64,000 bases of DNA from Cytobacillus depressus (GCF_008923245.1 NZ_WBOS01000001.1:744001-808000), one strand, 5' to 3'. Counted from the first letter of the stretch, positions 27,054 through 38,546 are shown. The notes: a model not told the origin generated them from the sequence alone. Numbers and translations: made by a program.

Positions 27054-28850
27054 ATGAACAGCAGGAAACAAATCCTTTTATTTTTTTGCATGATTCTTTT
27101 AATAGGGTTTGCAAATACGAGACCCACTACAATCTCAGCAGCAAGTACAGTAAACGAGATTGTCAAAGTGGGTACAAATGACTTGAACATTCGCAAAGGG
27201 CCCGGTTTGAGCTATCCAATCGTTGCAAAGGCAAAAAAAGGTGAACAATATCTATCCTTCTCCGAAAAAGATGATTGGATTGAAATCGAGCTTAGGAACG
27301 GTGTTCGTGGATGGGTAGCCAATTGGCTTGTGACGAAGGGAACTCAAGGGAACTCTTCTACTAATACAGTCAATTATGAGAAAAAATTAGGTGAACTCAA
27401 GACTGTGTCGATTTCAACTGATGGTTTACGAATTAGAAAAGGGCCAGGTACAAGTTTTCAAGTAATTGGAACAGCTAATAAAGGAGATGTATTTGCTGTC
27501 CATGGCACAGATGGGGATTGGATCAATTTAGAAACCCCTTTTGGCATTGGTTGGGTTGCAGCTGAATTCGTACAAAGCGTAAGTGAAAAGACAAATGGAA
27601 TAAGCGGAAGCTTGAACGGAGAAATTTCGGCAAATTCCTTAAATGTAAGGAGTTCACCTTCGCTAAATAGTTCTGTCATTGGAAAATTACGTTTAGGAGA
27701 CAAGGTTGAGATTTTATCTCAAACGAGTGAATGGACGGAAATCTCATTTGGCGGGACGAAAGCTTGGATTAGTAGTGAGTATATTCAACTTAAAAAATCT
27801 AGTATAAGCAATTCTGCAAATGAAAAGAAACCGAATGAACAAACCAATTCCGGAAAAATAGGAAAAGTGACAACAGCATCATTAATTGTCAGGGACTCCA
27901 ACACTCTTAACGGAAAGGCACTTGGCTCCGTACATAAAGATCAAAGCTTTCAAATTATTGAAGAAAATAATAATTGGGCAAAAATCGAATATAAAAAAGG
28001 GGCATTCGGATGGGTTGCCAGCTGGTATTTGGACAAGTCGGTGACAAGTCAGACGTCTTCTACGAAACAAAGTTTAAAGAATAGTTCACTAAAGATTATT
28101 CATGATGGGACAAACATTAGAAAAAGTCCAAACACCAATTCAGAAATCGTTCTAATCGCCAAACAAGGTGACATTTTTGACATTATCAGCATCCAGAATG
28201 ATTGGTACGAAATTCAACTTGCAAATGGGACAAGCGGCTATATTGCCGGTTGGATTGTATCTGTAAATGGACAAGCACCAATTGATGAGAAGCCCGGAAC
28301 AGGGAGTCAGCTAAAAAACAAAAAAATTGTTATCGACCCTGGTCATGGCGGAAGAGACAATGGGACAACAGGGGCAAGAGGAACGCTCGAAAAAACATTA
28401 ACATTGCAAACAGCGAAAAGCTTATATGAAAAACTAAGAGCAGCTGGGGCTAATGTCTATCTAACCCGCCAAAATGATACATATATTCCTTTATCATCTA
28501 GGGTCTATACTTCACATTATAACAATGCCGATGCGTTTATTAGCATTCACTATGATAGCATGTTAGACCAAAGTGTAAATGGAATGACATCTTATTACTA
28601 TCATTCCTATCAAAAAAACTTAGCCGCGAGTATTCACTCTTCTATCACATCTACAACTAATTTAAAGGATCGTGGCTATCGTTTCGGCGATTATTATGTA
28701 TTGAGGGAAAATAAACATAATGCAGTTCTTTTGGAACTAGGATATTTAAGTAACCCTGCTGAGGAATTTATTATTTCTTCTGCACCATTCCAAGAGTCTG
28801 TTACGACTGGAATTTATCAAGGGCTTGCTAAATATTTTAAAGACAATTAA
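27054..28850 (+). CDS. yrvJ: Secreted SH3-domain N-acetylmuramoyl-L-alanine amidase, YrvJ-like
   Basis: Cleaves the amide bond between muramic acid and L-Ala in peptidoglycan, outside the cell. 598 residues. The signal peptide MNSRKQILLFFCMILLIGF ends near residue 30. Five bacterial SH3 domains (near 38-100, 112-175, 187-250, 265-330, 345-405) each contain the pattern L-N/R-I/V-R-x-x-P. A zinc amidase domain (about 425-595) starts IVIDPGHGGRDNGTTGARG and contains LLELGYLSNPAEE. This is longer than B. subtilis YrvJ (about 518), suggesting one extra SH3 domain. ATG behind GGGGAGG. Confidence 0.93.
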   Translation: MNSRKQILLFFCMILLIGFANTRPTTISAASTVNEIVKVGTNDLNIRKGPGLSYPIVAKAKKGEQYLSFSEKDDWIEIELRNGVRGWVANWLVTKGTQGNSSTNTVNYEKKLGELKTVSISTDGLRIRKGPGTSFQVIGTANKGDVFAVHGTDGDWINLETPFGIGWVAAEFVQSVSEKTNGISGSLNGEISANSLNVRSSPSLNSSVIGKLRLGDKVEILSQTSEWTEISFGGTKAWISSEYIQLKKSSISNSANEKKPNEQTNSGKIGKVTTASLIVRDSNTLNGKALGSVHKDQSFQIIEENNNWAKIEYKKGAFGWVASWYLDKSVTSQTSSTKQSLKNSSLKIIHDGTNIRKSPNTNSEIVLIAKQGDIFDIISIQNDWYEIQLANGTSGYIAGWIVSVNGQAPIDEKPGTGSQLKNKKIVIDPGHGGRDNGTTGARGTLEKTLTLQTAKSLYEKLRAAGANVYLTRQNDTYIPLSSRVYTSHYNNADAFISIHYDSMLDQSVNGMTSYYYHSYQKNLAASIHSSITSTTNLKDRGYRFGDYYVLRENKHNAVLLELGYLSNPAEEFIISSAPFQESVTTGIYQGLAKYFKDN

Positions 28851-28862
28851 TCAAGTTAAAAT

Positions 28863-28906
28863 AAAAAAGGTCAGACACATCACCCGAACGTGTCTGACCT
28901 TTTTTA
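28863..28906. terminator. Bidirectional terminator after the amidase gene
   Basis: GGTCAGACAC (28869-28878), 11-nt loop, GTGTCTGACC (28890-28899), with A-run before and T-run after. It terminates the amidase and the convergent dtd-relA unit. Confidence 0.93.
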
Positions 28907-28913
28907 TTGTCTT

Positions 28914-29203
28914 ACTCCAGAGCCTCTCCCAGACGTACAGGACGTACTAGTGTCGACAATGTGGCAGGAAAGGAAAACTTCGACTTCGACAGCAACACAT
29001 CGCACGACCAAAAGTGTAGCTTTTGGGAAGACGTTGCATTTTTGTCGACCTCGAGGTCACAAGCCAATCCTGAAAGGTAGAGCTCACCTTTCAGGATTGG
29101 CTTGTGCTTGTCGGACTTGCACACGATGTGCTGACGTCGATGTTCGCCACTGGACGTGGCGGTCTTTAATCGATGCTCCTTTTTCAAGGCGCTTGCGCTT
29201 TTC
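28914..29203 (-). repeat. Intergenic repeat family A, long form, copy 3 (reverse orientation)
   Basis: The minus strand begins GAAAAGCGCAAGCGCC directly after the dtd stop codon. It contains the central block with the GACCAAAAGTGTAGCTTTTGGG hairpin region (about 28999-29040), the AGCCAATCC...GGATTGGCT hairpin, and ends near GAGGCTCTGGAG. An extra ~60 bp segment (about 29115-29180) distinguishes this copy. An apparent ORF of 140 codons on the plus strand through here is a product of the repeat's structure. Confidence 0.85.
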
Positions 29204-29644
29204 TTATTTACTATCAATAATTAAAGTGACGGGTCCATCGTTGATTAATTGGACATCCATCATCGCACCAAATTCGCCTGTCTCTACCTTTAAGCCTTTT
29301 TCTCGAAGATAAGCATTAAAGGTATCATATAAGTTCAATGCCTGCTCAGGCTTTGCCGCATCCATAAAGTTTGGTCTGCGCCCTTTTCGGCAATCTCCGT
29401 ATAATGTGAATTGGGAAACAGATAAAATTTCTCCGCCTTTGTCTAAAATCGATAAATTCATTTTACCATTATCATCTTCAAAGACACGAAGATTAGCAAT
29501 TTTCTCAGCTAAAAAAGCTGCATCCTCATCCTTATCTTCATGTGTAACACCAACTAATAGGACAAAGCCCTTCGTAATGCTCCCAACGATTTCACCATTT
29601 ACTTTTACACTTGCTTCCTTACTTCGCTGTACAACTACACGCAT
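29204..29644 (-). CDS. dtd: D-aminoacyl-tRNA deacylase
   Basis: Hydrolyses D-aminoacyl-tRNAs (and glycyl-tRNA-Ala), keeping D-residues out of proteins. 146 residues, standard length. Conserved [19 protein letters not shown] and the Gly-cisPro motif [12 protein letters not shown] near the C-terminus. ATG behind AAGGAGTATATGTT. It follows relA by 12 bp and is in the same unit. Its stop codon directly abuts a family A repeat. Confidence 0.96.
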   Translation of the reverse strand: MRVVVQRSKEASVKVNGEIVGSITKGFVLLVGVTHEDKDEDAAFLAEKIANLRVFEDDNGKMNLSILDKGGEILSVSQFTLYGDCRKGRRPNFMDAAKPEQALNLYDTFNAYLREKGLKVETGEFGAMMDVQLINDGPVTLIIDSK

Positions 29645-29656
29645 AACATATACTCC

Positions 29657-31852
29657 TTAATTCATAATCCTGCGGACAGCGTACACATCAGGAATTTGTT
29701 TTATCCGTTCAACTACTTTGTGTAAATGGTTCACATTGTGGATGGCAATCGTCATATTAATCGTTGCTGCTTTATTCCGATCGGAACGCCCAGTTACCGC
29801 AGAAATATTTGTTTTTATTTCATTTACTGCCTGCAAAACCTCATTCAATAGACCCCGTCTATCATAGCCGGTAATCTCAATTTCAACGTTATATTCTTTT
29901 CTGTCATTTAAATCCGATTCCCACTCAACAGGAATAAGTCGTTCCTTCGCTTCATCATCGACAATATTTGTACAATCTGCTCTATGAACAGAGACTCCTC
30001 GGCCTTTCGTAATGAAGCCTACAATCTCATCACCCGGTACTGGGTTGCAGCAGCGGGATAGTCGAATGAGCAAATTATCAATTCCAGAAACACGAACGCC
30101 TGATTCGCGTTTCTTTGCTGACGGAAAGGATCGCAGCTCGGCAACAGCGTTCGTAATATCAGCTTCTTGCTCCTTATCACGTTTTCTGCGCTGTTTTTCC
30201 GTTAAGCGGTTAGCGACTTGAAGTGCTGTGACCCCGTTATAGCCAACAGCAGCATACATATCTTCCTCATTAGCGAAATTAAACTTTTCGGCCACTCTTT
30301 TTAGATTTTCATTTGTCAAAATTTCCTTTAAATCAAAATCCATGTTGCGGATTTCTTTTTCAATTTGCTCTTTTCCTTTTTCAACATTTTCATCTCTTCT
30401 TTGCTTTTTAAAGAACTGACGAATTTTGTTTTTCGCTTGAGAGGTTTGAGCAAGCTTCAACCAGTCTTTACTTGGCCCGTAGGAATGTTTTGATGTTAAA
30501 ATCTCAATAATATCGCCTGTTTTCAGCTTATAGTCGAGAGTAACCATCTTTCCGTTTATTTTGGCACCGATTGTTTTATTGCCAATTTCCGAGTGAATTC
30601 GATAGGCAAAATCAATAGGGACAGAACCATATGGGAGCTCAATCACATCTCCTTTAGGTGTAAAGACAAATACCATATCAGAAAATAAATCGATCTTTAA
30701 CGATTCCATAAATTCTTCAGCATTTACTGTATTATCTTGGAATTCCAAAATCTCGCGGAACCATGAAAACTTATTTTCAATCGAATTTCCTTCATTCACC
30801 TTTTTGCCTTCTTTATAGGCCCAGTGCGCTGCAATCCCAAATTCAGAAATTCGATGCATTTCAAATGTACGAATTTGCACCTCGAGCGGGTCTCCCTTTG
30901 GACCTATAACCGTTGTGTGCAGAGACTGGTACATATTCTGCTTTGGCATCGCGATATAGTCTTTAAAACGGCCAGGCATCGGCTTCCAGCAAGTATGAAT
31001 AATCCCAAGCACAGCATAGCAATCCTTAATACTGTTTACAACAATTCTCACAGCAAGAAGATCATAAATTTCATTAAATTGTTTATTTTGCAATGCCATT
31101 TTTCGATAAATGCTGTATATATGTTTAGGTCTTCCGGATATTTCTGAACGTATGGACACTTCATTCATTCTAGTGCGCATCTCATCGATGACATCTTCAA
31201 GATATTGCTCCCGTTCAGCTCTTTTCTTTTTCATTAAATTAACAATTCGATAATATTGCTGTGGATTTAAATATCTTAAAGCTGTGTCCTCAAGCTCCCA
31301 TTTTACTTTCGATATACCGAGCCGATGGGCAAGTGGTGCGAAGATTTCTAGCGTTTCATTTGAAATACGGCGCTGTTTTTCTGCAGGTAAATGCTTCAAT
31401 GTCCGCATATTGTGGAGCCGATCCGCTAGCTTAATTAGGATTACACGGATATCTTGAGCCATCGCTACAAACATTTTTCGGTGGTTTTCTGCCTGCTGTT
31501 CTTCTTTTGATTTATATTTAATTTTCCCGAGCTTCGTTACACCGTCAACAAGCATAGCTACTTCGTTATTAAAGGCAGCTTCTATATCTGCTAATGTGAC
31601 ATCTGTATCTTCTACAACATCATGGAGAAAACCGGCTGCAACTGTAGATGGATCCATTTCTAAATCGGCCAAAATGCCCGCAACTTGAATAGGATGGATG
31701 ATGTAAGGCTCACCCGATTTTCTATATTGTTCACGATGGGCATGTCTAGCATATTCATATGCTTTTTGAACTAGTTCCACATGCTCATCATTTAAATATA
31801 CTTTTGTTCTGTCGATGACTTGTTCAGCGGTCAGAACATGATCATTCGCCAT
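29657..31852 (-). CDS. relA: Bifunctional (p)ppGpp synthetase/hydrolase Rel
   Basis: Makes and degrades the alarmone (p)ppGpp in the stringent response. 731 residues. N-terminal HD hydrolase ([28 protein letters not shown], residues ~35-90), synthetase domain (about 200-370, with [22 protein letters not shown]), TGS domain ([22 protein letters not shown], ~395-455), a Cys-containing region ([21 protein letters not shown]) and the C-terminal ACT domain. Because the hydrolase motifs are intact it is the dual-function Gram-positive type. ATG behind GGTGAGGGGCCC. Confidence 0.97.
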   Translation of the reverse strand: MANDHVLTAEQVIDRTKVYLNDEHVELVQKAYEYARHAHREQYRKSGEPYIIHPIQVAGILADLEMDPSTVAAGFLHDVVEDTDVTLADIEAAFNNEVAMLVDGVTKLGKIKYKSKEEQQAENHRKMFVAMAQDIRVILIKLADRLHNMRTLKHLPAEKQRRISNETLEIFAPLAHRLGISKVKWELEDTALRYLNPQQYYRIVNLMKKKRAEREQYLEDVIDEMRTRMNEVSIRSEISGRPKHIYSIYRKMALQNKQFNEIYDLLAVRIVVNSIKDCYAVLGIIHTCWKPMPGRFKDYIAMPKQNMYQSLHTTVIGPKGDPLEVQIRTFEMHRISEFGIAAHWAYKEGKKVNEGNSIENKFSWFREILEFQDNTVNAEEFMESLKIDLFSDMVFVFTPKGDVIELPYGSVPIDFAYRIHSEIGNKTIGAKINGKMVTLDYKLKTGDIIEILTSKHSYGPSKDWLKLAQTSQAKNKIRQFFKKQRRDENVEKGKEQIEKEIRNMDFDLKEILTNENLKRVAEKFNFANEEDMYAAVGYNGVTALQVANRLTEKQRRKRDKEQEADITNAVAELRSFPSAKKRESGVRVSGIDNLLIRLSRCCNPVPGDEIVGFITKGRGVSVHRADCTNIVDDEAKERLIPVEWESDLNDRKEYNVEIEITGYDRRGLLNEVLQAVNEIKTNISAVTGRSDRNKAATINMTIAIHNVNHLHKVVERIKQIPDVYAVRRIMN

Positions 31853-32054
31853 GGGCCCCTCACCTTTTACTTTTAATTTTCATTTGTCGATTTGTCATTT
31901 TCCGTTTAAAATTGTCATAACAAAATTAGAATGATTGTTACTATTATCGAAAAAAAAAGCGAATATGTAAAGGGATACCGATTATTTTCCTGAAAAATAA
32001 GAAGTTTGTCGAATTTTGTATTTTTTTAAGAAGGATTTTCCTCTTGTTTATCCA

Positions 32055-32087
32055 TTAAAAATGAGCGCCTTTTATTTAGGCGCTCAT
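32055..32087 (-). terminator. Terminator after apt
   Basis: The minus strand gives ATGAGCGCCT, a 7-nt loop, AGGCGCTCAT and TTTTT. The 10-bp stem is perfect, so relA has a separate promoter. Confidence 0.88.
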
Positions 32088-32094
32088 AAAAAAA

Positions 32095-32607
32095 TTAATA
32101 TTCCATTAATGTTAGAATATCATATTTTTCAAGCTTCTCACGACCATCTAAATATGATAATTCAATTAAAAAGGCAATCCCAGCGACGATGCCGCCAAGC
32201 TCCTCAACTAACTTAATTGTTGCTTCAATCGTTCCTCCAGTTGCCAGCAAGTCATCTGTGATTAACACTCGTTGCCCTGGCTTAATGGCATCTTTATGGA
32301 TTGTTAAAACATCCTTACCATATTCCAAGCCATATTGCACTTTAATCGTTTCGCGAGGAAGTTTGCCTTCCTTTCTAACAGGTGCAAAGCCGACTCCAAG
32401 AGAATAGGCAACTGGGCAGCCAATAATAAATCCACGTGCCTCTGGTCCAACTACTAAATCTATGTGCTTCTCTTTAGCATATTCCACAATTTGGTCTGTC
32501 GCATATCTATATGCATCCCCATTATCCATTAGGGTAGTAATATCTTTAAATTGAATGCCTGGCTTCGGCCAGTCTTGGACGATCGTAATATACTGTTTTA
32601 AGTCCAT
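32095..32607 (-). CDS. apt: Adenine phosphoribosyltransferase
   Basis: Converts adenine and PRPP to AMP, the purine salvage route. 170 residues, typical size. PRPP-binding motif [16 protein letters not shown] near residue 118; [11 protein letters not shown] and [12 protein letters not shown] are characteristic of APRT. It overlaps the 3' end of recJ by 10 bp, so the two are translationally linked. Confidence 0.97.
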   Translation of the reverse strand: MDLKQYITIVQDWPKPGIQFKDITTLMDNGDAYRYATDQIVEYAKEKHIDLVVGPEARGFIIGCPVAYSLGVGFAPVRKEGKLPRETIKVQYGLEYGKDVLTIHKDAIKPGQRVLITDDLLATGGTIEATIKLVEELGGIVAGIAFLIELSYLDGREKLEKYDILTLMEY

Positions 32608-34964
32608 TCTTTCATTGCCTCCTCAAATTTCACAGAACCTTGGATTATTGAATCAAAAAAGCTTCTAAGCTGCTCATAAGTTGAATATGAAAGTTCACTT
32701 TCTAATGCATACTGTACACGTCTTTGTTCAAATATTAACGAATCTGTTAAATCTCGTTTTTGTGAAATGTTATTAATGGAAATGATTCCGTTATTTATTT
32801 TAACAAAATCTAATTCAAAAAACACCTGTGACATGAAGTCAATTGTTTCCCGGCTCCATCCTTTATGCTTAGCAAGATCATCTCCATACTTTTGAAGATT
32901 GAATGGGCCTTTTTTAAAAATAAAGGCATAAAACCATTTAAAATGCTCACGTGTCGGAAAAGTACTAAAGAAAGCACTATCAGTTTTATAAAAATGAGCA
33001 TAGATTCTCGAAGGCTTTTTCCCAGAAAACAAGTGAACGAGAATTTCTTTCGCAGGAGGAAGTTCCGTTAAAATTACATTATGATGATCAATATTTAAAG
33101 CGCCCGCTTGCTCATTTGACTTTACGATTACAATATTCCCATTAACAAAATTTTGAACCTTGTTTGCATTTTCTTCATTAAACACAATCCATGTTGAATT
33201 ACTTTTCGGAATCAATTCAATAATTTGCTCAAACCGCTTCATTCCCCTAATATCGAAAAGCTGCCATTCTTTAATAGCAACATCTTGAAGGAAAATTTGC
33301 GGCTTTTTGATATTATTCCATTCGTTTATCGAAAGCTCACCAATTAAAGACACCTTTGAATAGGGGGAAATATGTTCATATAAACTTCCGAGTCCGAAAC
33401 CAACTCCATCAAGTGAATCAGACCCGCTCGTAATCGTCATTTTCAGATGGTTTTGGTCCGATCCGATTTTTCTCATATTGGCAATGCTTGCTTCCTCAAT
33501 CAAAATCTTCGGCTTGGGATTGTCCATACCATATGGGGAAAGCATATGCATCTCCTCGAGCGCAGGCAGGCTGATGTCATTTAGAGTAATTGCGCCATCA
33601 AGCGACGTGACTGGAATAAAGTCTTCAGCTGATAGCTGTTCTTTTGCAGCAGAATTAAGTCTTTCCCTTAATTCAGCTACATTCTTCAGCTCAAGTGTCA
33701 TACCAGCTGCCATCGGATGACCGCCGAAATGAGGCAATATATCTCTGCATTGTGATAAGTTTTGAAATAAATCAAAACCTAAAATGCTTCGGGCAGATCC
33801 TTTTGCCAGCCCTTTTTCTTTATCAAAACTAAGAACGATCGTTGGGCGGTAAAATTTTTCAACGAGCTTTGAAGCTACAATCCCGATGACACCTGCATTC
33901 CAGCCCTCTTTACCGACAACGAGCACCGCATTTTCATCAATCGGATAATGATCTTCGACCTCTTTAATGGCTTGCTCCGCAATTTCACTTACAATGGCTT
34001 GTCTTTCCTTATTCATTTGTTCTATTTCTTCTGCAATCGCTTCAGCCTCAAAGATGTCATCTGTTAATAGTAAATCAACGGCAGGATCAGCACTATCTAA
34101 TCTACCCGCGGCATTTAATCGGGGAGCAATAAGAAAACCAATTGTTTCCTCTGTAATAGCACTTGACTCAACTTTATTTTGTTTCAATAGTGCTTTTATG
34201 CCGACATTTTGCGTAGACTTAAGTCTCGCTAATCCTTTTTTTACAATTAAGCGATTTTCACCTTTTAGAGAAACAAGATCCGCAATCGTGCCGATTGCTG
34301 CAATTTCAAGTAAATGCTCAGGAACCTCTCCATAAAGTGCATGCGCTAGTTTAAAAGCCACTCCCACACCCGCTAACCCATGAAACGGGTATTGTCCATT
34401 AGGAAGCTTCGGATGAATGATGGCTAGCGCCTTTGGCAGCTCAGGTCCAGGCTCATGGTGATCGGTAATAATTAAATCTAAGCCTAGTTCAGCTGCTGCC
34501 TTCGCTTCATTCACCGCAGCAATTCCCGTATCTACCGTAATGATTAATTTAATGCCTATTTCTGTAGCATATTCAAATGCCGGAATATTCGGTCCATAAC
34601 CTTCCGTAAAACGGTTTGGAATGTAGAACTGAACATTTGCCCCTAGCTCTCGCAGAACCTTCATCATTACAGTCGTGCTAGTCACACCATCTGCATCGTA
34701 ATCTCCAAATATTAAAATAGGCTCTTGTAATTCAATCGCTTTTTTAATTCGCGAAACGGCGATGTCCATATCTGCAAATAAAAATGGATTATGAAAATCT
34801 TGTTTATGATCAAACAGAAAATTCTGTGCTGCTTCAATTGATTCTATTCCTCTATTAACTAGCAAAGTTGCAAGGAGAGGAGAAATATTTAATTGTTGAA
34901 CGAGAAGCTGTTGTTTATCTTCATCCGGTTTCCGAACAATCCACCTTGTTTTCGATTGTAACAT
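32598..34964 (-). CDS. recJ: Single-stranded-DNA-specific exonuclease RecJ
   Basis: A 5'-3' exonuclease on single-stranded DNA in recombination and repair. 788 residues from the ATG at 34964, which has GAGGGGTGAACAA upstream; an upstream in-frame Met at 35015 has none. DHH motifs [14 protein letters not shown] near residue 70 and ITDHHEPG; the DHHA1 domain contains [11 protein letters not shown]. The C-terminal ~230 residues are the Bacillus-type extension. First gene of recJ-apt. Confidence 0.95.
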   Translation of the reverse strand: MLQSKTRWIVRKPDEDKQQLLVQQLNISPLLATLLVNRGIESIEAAQNFLFDHKQDFHNPFLFADMDIAVSRIKKAIELQEPILIFGDYDADGVTSTTVMMKVLRELGANVQFYIPNRFTEGYGPNIPAFEYATEIGIKLIITVDTGIAAVNEAKAAAELGLDLIITDHHEPGPELPKALAIIHPKLPNGQYPFHGLAGVGVAFKLAHALYGEVPEHLLEIAAIGTIADLVSLKGENRLIVKKGLARLKSTQNVGIKALLKQNKVESSAITEETIGFLIAPRLNAAGRLDSADPAVDLLLTDDIFEAEAIAEEIEQMNKERQAIVSEIAEQAIKEVEDHYPIDENAVLVVGKEGWNAGVIGIVASKLVEKFYRPTIVLSFDKEKGLAKGSARSILGFDLFQNLSQCRDILPHFGGHPMAAGMTLELKNVAELRERLNSAAKEQLSAEDFIPVTSLDGAITLNDISLPALEEMHMLSPYGMDNPKPKILIEEASIANMRKIGSDQNHLKMTITSGSDSLDGVGFGLGSLYEHISPYSKVSLIGELSINEWNNIKKPQIFLQDVAIKEWQLFDIRGMKRFEQIIELIPKSNSTWIVFNEENANKVQNFVNGNIVIVKSNEQAGALNIDHHNVILTELPPAKEILVHLFSGKKPSRIYAHFYKTDSAFFSTFPTREHFKWFYAFIFKKGPFNLQKYGDDLAKHKGWSRETIDFMSQVFFELDFVKINNGIISINNISQKRDLTDSLIFEQRRVQYALESELSYSTYEQLRSFFDSIIQGSVKFEEAMKEWT

Positions 34965-35019
34965 TTGTTCACCCCTCAGCTTTTTAATTATACAAAAGCC
35001 TAGAATGGGATTCAATGTA

Positions 35020-35056
35020 GAAAAATAGAAATAGCAGCGAATTTTTCACTGCTATT
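35020..35056 (-). terminator. Terminator after the CDF transporter gene
   Basis: Minus strand AATAGCAG, 12-nt loop, CTGCTATT, then T-rich. The CDF stop codon lies inside the hairpin. Confidence 0.7.
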
Positions 35057-35957
35057 CATCATCATTGGCATTATAGGGGTTTATGTGAACAAAAACATTG
35101 TGGACATTGTCTATTTGTAATAGCTTCCCTTTCACTTTTTTCCCTACATGGTGCCCTTCTTCAACTGTCATATTTGGATCTACAGAGATTTTTAGGTCAA
35201 TAATGACATAATGTCCATGTTCTCTTGCATGGAGCTGATTAATTTCTTTCACTTCTTCTACACTCTCGACAGCTTTACGTAACTCAACTGTATCCTCCTC
35301 GTGGAGAACATGATCAAGTGTGTTATGTATGGATTCTTTCCCGAGCGACCACGCCATTTTGATAACCATTAAGGAGACAATGAGCCCAGCAACAGGGTCT
35401 GCATATACAAGCCACTCTATCCCTATTTTGCCGCCAATAATTGCCGCCCCAATGCCCGCCAAAGCGGCAATCGAGGAATACACGTCTGAACGATGCTCAT
35501 AGGCATTGACAATTAAAGCATCACTATTTAACTCTCGACCTAGTTTATATTTATAACGAAAGAGAGCTTCCTTTACGATAATTGAGAGAATTACAGCTAC
35601 AATGGCAACAGTTTTTGGGGGGGCAATTGGCTGAAAAAAAGACGCAATCGATGATTTTCCAATTTGGAAACCAACGATAAGTAAGATAACGGCAACAATA
35701 ATAGCGGCGATCGATTCCGCTTTTCCATGCCCATATGGATGATCTTCATCAGGAGGCTGCTTGGCTGCTTTAAGACCTAGATATACAGCGAAGGACCCAG
35801 CGACATCGGAGGCAGAATGAACCGCATCTGCAATTAAAGCACGGCTTCCAGCATAAACTCCTATACCCCATTTCACAACCGCTAAGGCAATATTGATGAT
35901 AATACCAAGCATGGCGGCAAACTCTGCCTTTTTGAAACGATCATCATTATGACTCAA
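35052..35957 (-). CDS. Cation diffusion facilitator family transporter
   Basis: Exports divalent metal ions in exchange for protons across the cytoplasmic membrane. 301 residues with six hydrophobic segments up to about residue 205 and a soluble C-terminal metal-binding domain. Metal-site residues are in IADAVHSASDVAGS (TM2) and AYEHRSDVYSS (TM5). Mn(II) and Zn(II) are both possible; the B. subtilis relatives MneP and MneS export Mn. TTG start behind GGAAGGAAG. It lies between secDF and recJ, a site filled by other genes in B. subtilis. Confidence 0.92.
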   Translation of the reverse strand: MSHNDDRFKKAEFAAMLGIIINIALAVVKWGIGVYAGSRALIADAVHSASDVAGSFAVYLGLKAAKQPPDEDHPYGHGKAESIAAIIVAVILLIVGFQIGKSSIASFFQPIAPPKTVAIVAVILSIIVKEALFRYKYKLGRELNSDALIVNAYEHRSDVYSSIAALAGIGAAIIGGKIGIEWLVYADPVAGLIVSLMVIKMAWSLGKESIHNTLDHVLHEEDTVELRKAVESVEEVKEINQLHAREHGHYVIIDLKISVDPNMTVEEGHHVGKKVKGKLLQIDNVHNVFVHINPYNANDDE

Positions 35958-36029
35958 AATGAAACTTCCTTCCTAAAAATGAACTTATTCGTAGTTTATC
36001 CTTTTTTCTCGGTTTATGACCTTATTTAG

Positions 36030-36060
36030 AAAAAAGAAAACCTCAGGATTTCCTGAGGCT
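36030..36060 (-). terminator. Terminator after secDF
   Basis: Minus strand CCTCAGGA, short loop, TCCTGAGG, then TTTTCTTTTTT. Confidence 0.85.
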
Positions 36061-36067
36061 TCATAAA

Positions 36068-38335
36068 TTAAACTTGTGGTTCATCACTTGACACTCGTTT
36101 TACTTTTTCTGTTTTAATAACACCTTTTTTCTTTAATTCTTTTCCTTTCCAAATGAGCCACAATTGGGCTGATAAGAAAATGGATGAATATGCACCTGCT
36201 ACCAATCCGATTAATAAAGCAAAGGAGAAGTTACGGATGGATTCACTTCCGAATATTAAGATTCCTAATACAGCAATTAGAAGGGTTAAAACAGTATTAA
36301 TAGATCGTCCCATCACCTGGCGTAAGCTTGAGTTAACAACATCCGCGAGTTCGTCAAATGTTTTGATCCGCTTTTTCTTTTGCATATTTTCGCGCATCCT
36401 GTCAAATGTAACGATTGAATCATGGAGTGAATAACCTATAACCGTTAAGACAGCTGCTATAAACGTTAAATCAACTTCTAGTCGAGTGATGCTAAAGAAT
36501 ATGATGATAAAGAATGCATCATATAATAGACCAAGTATAGCAGCTATAGCCATATACATTTCAAAGCGAATGGTGACATAAATGACGATACCAATAGAGG
36601 CAATCAACAAAGAAATGAATCCATTTTTCGCCAACTCTTTCCCGACTGTCGGTGAAACCGTACTTACATTTGGATCTGCACCTAATTTCTCATGGAAATG
36701 GGCTTTTATTTCAGCGATTTCATCCTTACTGAGTACCTCTTTAAGTCTTGCGACACCAATCTCTTGGTTGGCACCAGAAATAACAATATCATCTGTTTCT
36801 AGATTTAATTCAGCTAATTGCTCTTTTACTTCAATTTTTGTTAATGGTTTATTTGATAGAAGCTCTACCCGAGTCCCTTGGGAGAAATCAATCCCTAAAT
36901 TCAGGCCAAAAACGGCAACGCAAATCAACCCAATTAAGAGTATCGTTCCAGAAAAAGTAAAATATTTTTTCCGGTGTTTAACAAAATCGAAGCGGTCAAA
37001 TCTTGTCGGTAAATCGACCGTATCATAATTTTCTGCAATATCTTTTATATCATTTTTCTTAACACCGAACCAGCTTGGCTTTTTATTAAATAGATTACTG
37101 TTTACCCATAATCCAAGAAGTATCCTAGAGCCATAGACAGCTGTAATGAAGCTGACAAGGATACTAATAATTAACATCGTGGCAAACCCTTTAATGGAAC
37201 TTGTCCCATAAACAAATAAAACACCAGATACTAAGATCGTCGTAATATTCGCATCAAAAATTGTCGCTAAAGAATTTCGGCCACCTGCTTGGAAAGCAGA
37301 CTTAACCGTTCTCCCTACTTTCAGTTCTTCCTTAATTCTCTCATACGTGATAATATTGGCATCGACTGCCATTCCAACCCCAAGTATAAGGGCGGCAATA
37401 CCCGGTAGCGTCAATACCGCATTCATCCAGTCAAATACAAGAAGAATTAAATAAATATAAATCGATAGAGCCACAGTAGCAATAAAACCTGGGAATCGGT
37501 AGTAAAAAATCATAAATAAGTAAATGAGCGCAATACCGATAATCCCACCTAAAACTGTTTTGTTCAAGGCCTGCTCCCCAAATTGGGCACCAACAGACGT
37601 TGAAAAAACTTCAGTCAATTTAACAGGAAGAGATCCTGCATTTAGTAAGTCAGCTAATGTTGTAGCTTCCTCCATTGTAAAACTCCCAACAATGGAAACC
37701 GTATCTTGGTTAAAAACTTGGCTAACTCTTGGTGCCGATATGTAGCGTGGGTTTGGCTTCCCTGCTTCAGCTTTAAATGAATCTTTACCTTCTTCAAAAT
37801 CGAGCCAAATAACTAATAAATTATTCGGTTCACCCATATTAACAATTTTCTGAGTTACATCTCTAAATTTAGTAGCATCTTTTAGCTTAATCGAAACGCT
37901 CGGCTTTCCGTTTTCATCAAATGTTTGCTTTGCTCCATTTTCAGCAAGATCCGCTCCGTCCATTAATGGAACATCATTCACATCACGGAACGATAAATTC
38001 GCTTCAGTAGATAAAATCTCACGGGCTTTCTTTTGATCAGTCACACCAGCTAGCTGGACACGAATTCTATTATCCCCTTCAATTTGAATATTAGGTTCAC
38101 TTACTCCTAATACGTTTACCCGTTTATCTAGGGCTTTAGCCGTACTGGCAAGAACTGTTTTATCAATTTTTTGACCTTTCACAATCGGTGAAACTTCATA
38201 TAAAACTTCAAATCCGCCTTGAAGATCAAGACCAAGCTTAATATCCTTTAAAATATTATTCGTTGTTGTCCCCATTAAACTTCCAATTAATAATACAATT
38301 AGGAAGAAGGCAACTATGCGACCGCGCTTTACCAT
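36068..38335 (-). CDS. secDF: Fused protein translocase subunit SecDF
   Basis: Uses the proton gradient to aid Sec-dependent export. SecD and SecF are fused, as in Bacillus. 755 residues with twelve hydrophobic segments: SecD part about 1-430 (LKDIKLGLDLQGGFEVLYEV and AVDANIITYERIKEE) and SecF part about 445-755 (NLGIDFSQGTRVEL, VIGYSLHDSIVTFDRMRE). The conserved transmembrane Asp and Arg residues used in proton coupling are present. ATG behind TTAAGGAGG. It is transcribed from a strong promoter immediately next to a tandem pair of family A repeats. Confidence 0.97.
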   Translation of the reverse strand: MVKRGRIVAFFLIVLLIGSLMGTTTNNILKDIKLGLDLQGGFEVLYEVSPIVKGQKIDKTVLASTAKALDKRVNVLGVSEPNIQIEGDNRIRVQLAGVTDQKKAREILSTEANLSFRDVNDVPLMDGADLAENGAKQTFDENGKPSVSIKLKDATKFRDVTQKIVNMGEPNNLLVIWLDFEEGKDSFKAEAGKPNPRYISAPRVSQVFNQDTVSIVGSFTMEEATTLADLLNAGSLPVKLTEVFSTSVGAQFGEQALNKTVLGGIIGIALIYLFMIFYYRFPGFIATVALSIYIYLILLVFDWMNAVLTLPGIAALILGVGMAVDANIITYERIKEELKVGRTVKSAFQAGGRNSLATIFDANITTILVSGVLFVYGTSSIKGFATMLIISILVSFITAVYGSRILLGLWVNSNLFNKKPSWFGVKKNDIKDIAENYDTVDLPTRFDRFDFVKHRKKYFTFSGTILLIGLICVAVFGLNLGIDFSQGTRVELLSNKPLTKIEVKEQLAELNLETDDIVISGANQEIGVARLKEVLSKDEIAEIKAHFHEKLGADPNVSTVSPTVGKELAKNGFISLLIASIGIVIYVTIRFEMYMAIAAILGLLYDAFFIIIFFSITRLEVDLTFIAAVLTVIGYSLHDSIVTFDRMRENMQKKKRIKTFDELADVVNSSLRQVMGRSINTVLTLLIAVLGILIFGSESIRNFSFALLIGLVAGAYSSIFLSAQLWLIWKGKELKKKGVIKTEKVKRVSSDEPQV

Positions 38336-38383
38336 TATGAAAAAATCCTCCTTAAATACAAACCACTAGAAATTCCAATTTTA

Positions 38384-38412
38384 ATTATGAAACAGTTTGC
38401 AAAAGCTGTCAA
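38384..38412 (-). promoter_or_regulatory. SigA-type promoter of secDF
   Basis: Minus strand TTGACA (38407-38412), 17 bp, CATAAT (38384-38389). It lies about 50 bp before the start codon. The -35 is only about 5 bp from the end of a family A repeat. Confidence 0.8.
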
Positions 38413-38417
38413 TTAAT

Positions 38418-38542
38418 CTAAAAGCGGAAGCGCCTTGTTCACCCCCGACAAGCACAAGACGAGCCTCACGGAAAGGTTGTACTTTACCTTTCTGGGAGGA
38501 TTGGCTTGTGACCTCGAGGGGGTAGGCGATGGAGCTAGACAA
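38418..38542 (+). repeat. Intergenic repeat family A, short form, copy 4
   Basis: AAAAGCGGAAGCGCC start, GACAAGCACAAGACGAGCC, AAAGG...CCTTT hairpin, GGCTTGTGACCTCGAGG, and GGAGCTAGACAAAGCG end. Nearly identical to copy 1 in the alaS leader. In direct tandem with copy 5 and directly upstream of the secDF promoter. Confidence 0.92.
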
Positions 38543-38546
38543 AGCG

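Noticed and set aside
28890..29312. A 140-codon plus-strand ORF and a 101-codon minus-strand ORF across the dtd-amidase gap
   Set aside because: They run through the family A repeat and a terminator and share no protein similarity; an artefact of the repeat's sequence.
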